From positions 248,001 through 312,000 of the forward strand of contig CAWUHX010000027.1 of the NCBI GenBank assembly GCA_963922205.1: 64,000 nucleotides of DNA, given 5' to 3'. Shown here one piece after another: positions 57,393-64,000 of this stretch. Both the position numbers and the translations under genes were made by a program. How positions within the stretch are numbered: position 1 is the stretch's first letter; every line of letters starts with the position of its first letter. The notes below the pieces were generated by a model. That model saw only the letters and a program-made list of their open reading frames with translations, made no database searches and had not been told where the DNA came from. Source of the stretch: Romanomermis culicivorax. Lineage: Eukaryota > Nematoda > Enoplea > Mermithida > Mermithidae.

Positions 57393-59588
57393 AAAAATAC
57401 TGTATATTCTTCTAAGACCCTTGATACTATTTTAAAAAACAACTTCATTTGGAAGAGCCTCAAAAGCGCTGCGCCATACGGGCGCAGCTGCTGTACCCTA
57501 AGCCTAAGCCTAAGGAAAATTTTACGGGAAAAATAAATATGTATCTAGTCACAGAAATCTATCCTCAAAATTAACAAACAACTCATATACAATAATTAGG
57601 CTGAAGGCCGGGAACCGACTTACAAAACTTAGCCGTCGATATTTCCATTTCAAATGAAATTTAAAGACGAATGCAAGAAAAATTTTTGTACGCAGAAATT
57701 TATAAAATTGCGCAATTTTTGTTTGAATTTCAATTTCCACTTTCGATCGGAAAGTATAAGTGCGATTTTGCGGAGAACAGCCGATGGCAAGCTCCAATCG
57801 AACCGAACAGAACGGAAATTTCGGTTCTGTTGGATTACTCATTTGAACAGTTGGAGAAGAATAAGCTGAAAAAATGCATTTTTTCGACGTTTTAGAAGCC
57901 TTAAGGGGCATTTATACTAGCTTTTTTCGGCGGAACGGAACGGAAGCATTTTTTGCGCGCGGTAAGCAGCTTTTCCGCGCGGTGAAAATGACGGAAAGTA
58001 TAAATGTAGTCGACCGAAATCGACCAAACTGAAGCATTTAATTGCGTTGCGCAAAAGAATTATGGTTTGGATGGTCCGTCTGCATGCTTACTCCGGCGGA
58101 AAATTTAAATTTTTATTTTCGAGATTTGAGCGAATTTCGCATGTTTTTCGATGCTGTAAAATTTCCTTTAGCAAATTTAACGAGCCGGAGCTATTTTTCT
58201 AGTTTTCATACGCAATTCTTTGTCGCAATCGCTGTTTTTTCCCGCTGGCCTTTCCCCAAATGCGGAAAGGGGCCAAAATTTTCTTCCCTATTTTTCCAAG
58301 TCGTTTGTTCGCTCATAAATGCCCATATACGCCTTATTTAAGTGTTTTTGAGCTCTTTCAAACATTCTGATATTTTAAGAGGCGTTAACTCATTTAAATC
58401 GAAGAAAAATATTGAAATTTTCGAGTTTGGAACGCCTGTTTGTCCTCAAATGGGTCTTTTGAGAAAAAAAATTGTAAATAATGAAAAAAATTCGGCATAG
58501 TTCTCATTGTTGAAAAAAATTTTGGGAGTTCAAAACCTAGAAGGTCCATTTTGGTGAAAATTTTCCGGCGCCAAGCGAAAGTAATTCGTATGATAGTAAT
58601 TGATTTCTATCAGGTACGGTCCTTTTTTAATTCGATAAAAGTCAGTATTTTGTCGAAAATTGAGATTTTTCGTCAATCTTTTCAATTTTTTCTCTCGTCG
58701 GCTAGGAACTCTTCAAACGTTTTCAACGGGAATTTTTGCATTTATGTATAACCGATAAGAGTAGAAGCTTCCATTCAGCAATGTCTGTTGCAAAGATTCA
58801 TTTCCCAGCGTTTTAGAATTCAAAAATACGAGCATTTTTTTCCAGCGTTTAGCGCCGAAATGAGAAGATGTATTCGTCTGATTAAAATTTACATTGCGAT
58901 ATTCCGAAGACTCATTTTCTATCGTTCCGAAATTTGTTCCGATGCTCTGGAACAAATCAGAATCACACATGAATCCATGGATAATCTACCAATAAATATG
59001 CTTTCAACTGTTGTAGAACACCAATGTGTTGTTCATTAGCTCAATGTGACTTACCAGGCTAGTATTTTCCTCATTTTTGTCATCCTGAATACACAGAATG
59101 TTTGATCATAAACCGAAAATGTAGTGAAATTCGCGGCCACAGTATAACCGTTTTTAAAAATGACGAAAACTCTGGGAAAATGAGGAGAAAATTTTTTGGT
59201 ATGCTTAACAATCCAAAAGCATAATGACTTTGAATTACATTAGAAATGCCTCTATTATGGCAAGTGAGAGCTCGAAAAAGATTTTGATACTTCCAGTGCG
59301 AAGCACCGAAAATTTTTTGGATATTGACCATCAGTGATGCACTATTCCCGCTCCCCAAATCGTGTTTTTTTGTAGGGGGAAATTCGGAAAAGGGGAAACA
59401 AATTTGAGGATCGGATACAGAAAAGATGCATTTTAGTCGGTCCGAATGTCAAGATTTACGGCCTTCACGTCGGTTATAACTTTAATAAGCATTATTATTT
59501 ATTACCTATAGCTCAGGTGCGACGTTTATCATGTCTACCTTCACTTCCCATTTAATCTTCAATAATTTCCATCATCTTATATGTTTTA

Positions 59589-61140
59589 CAGGGTTCATAC
59601 AAAGTTGTAGAAAAAAAATTCCCTGTGTTTTCCAGGTTTTCCAGGTTGACAAATGAAATTTTTCCAGGTGTTTATAATAATGAAATATACTATCCTGAAG
59701 AAAAATACTGAATAATAAAAACATGTGTGAGCTAAAGTATCATCAAAAATAGAGTACTAAATCGAAAAATTTATTTCAAATTATTGCGCAACCTAGCGCC
59801 GAAAAATTTTGATTCCGAGGCCTCTAAAACGTCGGAAAATTAATTTTTCAGCACATTCTTATGCAGCTACCGATGATCAATCGTGATCTTTTCACCATTT
59901 GATTGGTGGAAGCGTTAAAACATTTTCCTAACGTTTTCGTATATCAAGAGCCAGTAATTTTCCAATCATAATTATTTATGATAATATATAAACCAAAGTA
60001 TAAACCATAAAAAAGTGTAATAGATATTTTACTTCGGACTCGGATATCGGTAATTAACGCGGTGCAGAGCATCGAAAAAAATTTGGATTTCGATATTCTA
60101 TATCGTTGGAAAATGACTATTTTTAATATCTATTTCCTGCCTGAAAAGTCTAATTTTTCAATGAATTCAACATGTTTTCAGTCAGGCAAACTAAAATTAG
60201 AAAATTAGGCAAGCAGCAATGAATTGAATGACTTTTTCAGACAGAAGAACCTCTGCTATTGTCCCACGCTTAATCATTTTCCAAGTGCAAAAAGTTATCT
60301 TCACGAAAGTCGAAAATTCTAAAGAACCAAAAACGATTTTGTGGAAACAATCTAGAAAAATCTAGGTTTTAGTCAAATATGTGAAAAAACAATACAAGGT
60401 CAAACATTCATCCATAACATGTTGATGTTTAAAAGCTATAAGCCAGCATAAGCTAGGCCGACATTTTCCAACCGCACGACAGAAATGATAATAAGAATCA
60501 TAAGTGATTTGAAAATCGGCGCGAAGCGCCGGAAAATTTTCAATATGTTTTCTTAAAAACGCATAAGAATGCATCTCTGGACAGGAAACTCACCTAAACG
60601 TAAGGGTTGTTAGGCTCTGATTTTTATAAGCCATGTTCGCTTGTGCCCCTAAATTTTTAGGAGTCAATCAGAATTTTTAGAAGCAATGGCTCCTAATTGA
60701 CCTAAAAAAACCCTGACCAGACTCGATTTTTTTTCGCTCGCAAATATGAATGCTCTATATAGCCGAAAACATTCTGTTGATTAGTCTAAAATTTTCTGGC
60801 ATAAATGAGGAGTTTGAATGTTTTCTCGAATATTACCCTTACAATCCAATTGAAACGTTGACTTTGACATAGTAATATAAAGGCTAAATTAAAAGTCGAA
60901 GTTGAAAAACTAAAAAAAACGATCTCAAATACTCGATGATTTTGAGAAATCTCACTTTCAATGCGCATAGTCGAATAAGGAAACTCGCCGCAGCGCGGCG
61001 AAAAAATTTGACGATTTTCCTGTAATTTTCAAAACAAAATATTTATTTTTCCTTAAAATTCCCTGTGTTTTCCAGGTTTTCCAGGTTTTCCAGACCTGAA
61101 AAAAAATTCCCTGTGTTTTCCAGGTTGTGTATGAACCCTG
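59589..61140. mobile_element. CAGGGTTCATAC element inside copy 2
   Basis: Ends CAGGGTTCATAC and GTATGAACCCTG, each followed inward by TTCCCTGTGTTTTCCAGG tracts. Flanked by GTTTTA on both sides (59583-59588, 61141-61146). The paralogous site in copy 1 reads CATGTTTTAATTGG (about 55888) without the insertion. 1552 bp, no transposase frame. The TIR looks hAT-like although only 6 bp are duplicated. Confidence 0.8.
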
Positions 61141-61633
61141 GTTTTAATTGGCAATCTTCAAGAAGTATTTTTGAAAAATTTCTTTTGTTTTTACTCATAG
61201 CTTTTCGGCCAAATTTTTGAAAGTTCACGGAAATTTCTCTTCCAAATTCAATGAATTAGTGCCTCTAAAATATCAGAATGTCCTAAAAAGCTCAAAAACA
61301 CTTGAATAATGCGCCTATGAACATTTTTAAGCGAATACATGACTTGGGGAGAATGGGGGAAAAATTTAGACCCCTTTCTTCATTCGGAGAAAAGGCCAAA
61401 CCAGTGCTGCGATGCTGGAAAACCGATTTTACGAACATTTATTCCAAGAATTATAGATTCAAATTTTCTGTTCAAAAATTCCAAGTTCTAGAAATTTCGA
61501 AAAGCAATGAGTAATTTCCGAAAACTACTTCCATAAAGCTTTTGAATTCAATTTACCTTAAGGAAGCAACATTCACTCCAAAAAGTTTTGAAAGTTGACG
61601 AATTGATTTTCCTCAAAAAACGTGCTTAAACCA

Positions 61634-61875
61634 TGCATGCACATAGACGGGGTAGGGTGTGGGGGGTGAATCCGCCTACCTGAGACTCTGGACACGCCCC
61701 TGTCCCGAAAAAAAATCGTCAAATGCCCCCCCCCGCTTTTTGATGATTTTTATGCATATTTTGTTTGAAAGACTTGCCTGCGGAACTTTTTTTTTTTGTT
61801 CGCCAACCTCCCCCACCTCTTCGATAGAAAGTCCGAGGATCCTTCTCCTGGGAAATTTTTGCCATGCATGCCTGA
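61634..61875. repeat. Dispersed repeat R240, copy 4
   Basis: Same landmarks as the other three copies (CCTACCTGAGACTCTGG, GATGATTTTTATGCATATTTTG, GATAGAAAGTCCGAGGATCC). Lies in copy 2 at the position matching copy 3 in copy 1, so both descend from one insertion before the element duplicated. Confidence 0.7.
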
Positions 61876-62339
61876 CTGAAACCCGCGCCTGAGCTAGGTA
61901 AACAAAAATAAAGATTATTAAAGTCATAATAATTGAAGAAAATTCCTAAGGTCAGATTTTTCAGGTAGGGTTAAAGTTGAAAATTTGCGGGGGTATTGTG
62001 GCTAAATTTCCACTAAACACTTCATTTTGTCTCCAAATTAGGCACCCACTGATCAATTTTTAGGATTTTAGGTAGGGGTAATACCTCAATCATACCCCTC
62101 GCTATGAGGTTGTCTGATGCGTGCCAGAAAAATTTTTTTAGATAGAAATTAATAAAATTGTGCAATTTTTTAGTTCAATTTTCACATTACGGTCGGAAAG
62201 TTTAGCTCAGATTTTGCGGAAAACGACCGACTGTGGCCTTCAACTGAACCGAACAGAACGGAAATTTCCGTTCAGTTCCGTTGACTGCATTCCGTTCCGT
62301 TCCGCCGAAAAAAAGGCAAGTACAAATGACCCTCTAGAA

Positions 62340-64000
62340 TCAAAGTTTTTTTCGGCGCTACGCGCCGACAAGGAGCCAACCTTTTCGTTATTTTTCTTCT
62401 AATAAAATTCAGATTTAAAAGTCTAACAGTGACGCTAATTAAATTAAAAACAATAAATTAGCTTTTAATCGTTTTTCATGTGAAAATTCTTTCCCCAAAT
62501 TGCATTTGGCCTATGCAAAAAGCTAGGTTGCACTGTACAACTTGAAGCAAGAATTTGGTTGCGAAATAAAATTTTTGGTTGCTCACACTCAAATTGACAA
62601 ATTAGGTTACTTCTGCCAGAAAAACGTTTAAAAACCGGAACATTTTTGCCATTTTTCTAAAATGCATTTCCGAACAAGAAACTCTATAGCTTGATCAACA
62701 AAGACGTCACGCCTTCGGTTGGCCTGTGCCACTTTACAGAAGAAATTTGGTTGTACTGTACAGCCCGAAATTCGGTCTGCTTCACAGCATCGCAGCTGTG
62801 AGCACTGTTTTTTTCTACGACCTTTTTTCCACAAATGTGGGAAGGGGTCAATTTTTTTCCACATTTGGAAAAATTTGTTTTTTCGTCTTAAAATCCTCGT
62901 TTTTTCGCTTGAAAATGCTCGTAAATGCTTTATTTAAGTGTTTTTGAGCTTTTTAAAGTTCTGATAATTATTCTGATCATATATCTCAAAAATTAGATTA
63001 AAATTTTGTGTTCATAAATCATAATTTCTTGAAATTTATCATTCGAAAAATTTTAAAACCATTAATTTGTCCGGCACCTTTCATAAACTTGGCCGAAAAG
63101 CTATGAGTCAGAAGCGTAGAAATTTTCCAAAAATAATTCCATGAAGCCTTTGAAGTGAATTTACGTTAAGAAAAGAACAAACGCATCAAAAAGTTGAGAA
63201 AGTTGGCGTGTTGTTCTTTCTCAAAGAATCTATGAAGGAAAAAATGCGAATCTTCATTAAATATAAAGATATAATATGCAAGATTGCCCATTAAACATGA
63301 AATAATACGTTTAAGATAATGAAAACTATTAGAGATTAAATGCATACCTGGGCAAAGCAAATTTTGTACGTAGCTACCCGGGCCAAATTTCTTTAGGTTG
63401 GTTGTCATTTTTCAAAAAGGTTGTTTCAATTTTTTCATGAGTGCTTTTTCACTCCAAAATGCTCAATGATCTTTTATATGCCCGCTTTCGAACTTGTTTT
63501 GCATTCTAATGTTCCATTAGTCAGTAGTTTGTGTAAATTAAGGGCGAAAATAAAGATTTTGAATTTTAGGTCAGATAATGCAGAATACAACAAAATCAAC
63601 AACAATCTGAAGAGCAATAATCCGGATTTCGTACAAGCTTGACAACGTACATTCCTACTGACGGCATAACTCTGTTTCCGGCGCCCAGCGTCGAAAAAAT
63701 TTTCAGACTCGAAATATCGAAGATTACGGTCAAAATCAAATGAAGCATTTTATATAATGAAAACAATGAAAAGTTGAACAAAAATGGAAGTAAAGCATGC
63801 TCTAGTCCATGCTACACTAGAGAATTTTGGCACAACTAAAAAGTCGTCAGATTGTAATTTACAATGTTTGCTTTCAGTTTAATGTGACGAGACACGCAAA
63901 AATGCTTAATATATCAGAAGAGTCAATCGTACTGGCTTCCTCGAAATAGTAAGGTAAAGTGGGGTGAATTTGACAAGGGGCGGCTTTGATCAGAGTTTGC
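62340..64000. other. Repeat-derived stretch without genes
   Basis: 62820-62975 is a partial third copy of the element family at 53853/57905 (CACAAATGTGGGAAGGGGTC, TTATTTAAGTGTTTTTGAGC). Two microhairpins (62353-62367, 63679-63693). No supported coding region up to the window end. Confidence 0.5.

Larger units (their letters stand above)
53853..57850. mobile_element. GGCGGAACGGAACGG-TIR element, copy 1 (decayed right end)
   Basis: Left end GGGTCGTTTATAGTTGCCTTTTTCGGCGGAACGGAACGGAAGC, then sequence colinear with copy 2 at 57905-62335 (e.g. CGAGCCGGARCTA, AAATGCGGRAAGGG, CCGGCGCCAAGCG, TTACCAGRCTAGTATTTTCCTCATTTTTG). At 57660-57850 it matches 62125-62300, so its right end was there but the terminal repeat is lost. 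Starts about 130 bp upstream of the FPGT start codon. Holds MITE pieces at 54393-54967, R240 copy 3 and a SINE remnant. No transposase recognised. Confidence 0.6.
57905..62335. mobile_element. GGCGGAACGGAACGG-TIR element, copy 2
   Basis: Left end GGGGCATTTATACTAGC then TTTTTTCGGCGGAACGGAACGGAAG; right end, inverted, GGGTCATTTGTACTTGCC then TTTTTTTCGGCGGAACGGAACGGAATG. About 45-bp terminal inverted repeats of good match. Lies head-to-tail right after copy 1. Interrupted by the element at 59589-61140. No transposase seen, so non-autonomous. Target duplication not resolved. Confidence 0.7.

Noticed and set aside
57500-57516. Three TTAGGC units (minus strand), the nematode-type telomere repeat
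   Set aside because: Only two full units and one variant; far too short to claim an interstitial telomere or a nematode host.

Overview
The window reads as nuclear DNA of an invertebrate animal. It is AT-rich, has GT-AG introns a few hundred bases long, and is packed with transposable elements of animal type: a Ty3/Gypsy-like LTR element with an envelope gene, hAT, MULE, TA-flanked MITEs and tRNA-derived repeats. I cannot name the phylum. No bacterial or organellar features were seen.

Host genes, all on the minus strand: (1) a partial unidentified gene at the left edge (exons 1-298 and 890-999); (2) an EXD2-like DEDDy 3'-5' exonuclease (exons 47638-49010); (3) FPGT, fucose-1-phosphate guanylyltransferase (five exons, 51140-53725). 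FPGT and the exonuclease sit together in a less repetitive island between about 47.6 and 53.8 kb.

0-6.4 kb: left-edge gene, a decayed Ty3/Gypsy pol (about 1640-3865), and two tRNA-like SINE copies. 6.4-32.9 kb is one nested stack. A hAT remnant was split at a TAAA site by an LTR element (LTRs 6399-7292 and 31609-32513, minus strand; gag, protease-like and env remain, RT/RH/IN are missing). Its gag was split by a 20.3-kb MULE (10810-31155; exact terminal inverted repeats, 9-bp duplication CCTTTAAAA). That MULE received a 458-bp TRIM (29576-30033) and a 103-bp MITE (17291-17393). At three levels the former empty site can be read from duplications or a sister copy.

The giant MULE is the most interesting system. 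Its core has two divergent blocks. On the minus strand are a UPF1-like SF1 helicase gene of about 15 exons and an unidentified basic protein gene. On the plus strand are a MULE transposase (DDE core, SWIM finger) and a probable ubiquitin-protease-like cysteine peptidase. All carry stops or frameshifts, so this copy is dead. An 8-mer, ACAGCTAC, occurs about 18 times across the core, always in the sense direction of the flanking gene block and in several reading frames. Head-to-head copies of the element's own termini bracket the core, and GATC-rich repeats fill both ends.

32.9-47.6 kb and 53.8-64 kb are layered DNA-transposon debris: a 5.7-kb inverted-repeat element with a 2.5-kb insertion, a fold-back hit by a hAT, a MITE family with 9-bp duplications, two tandem 4-kb elements, and a CAGGGTTCATAC element whose empty site survives in a paralogue. 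Short GC hairpins of the form GGCGC-NNN-GCGCC recur through this half.
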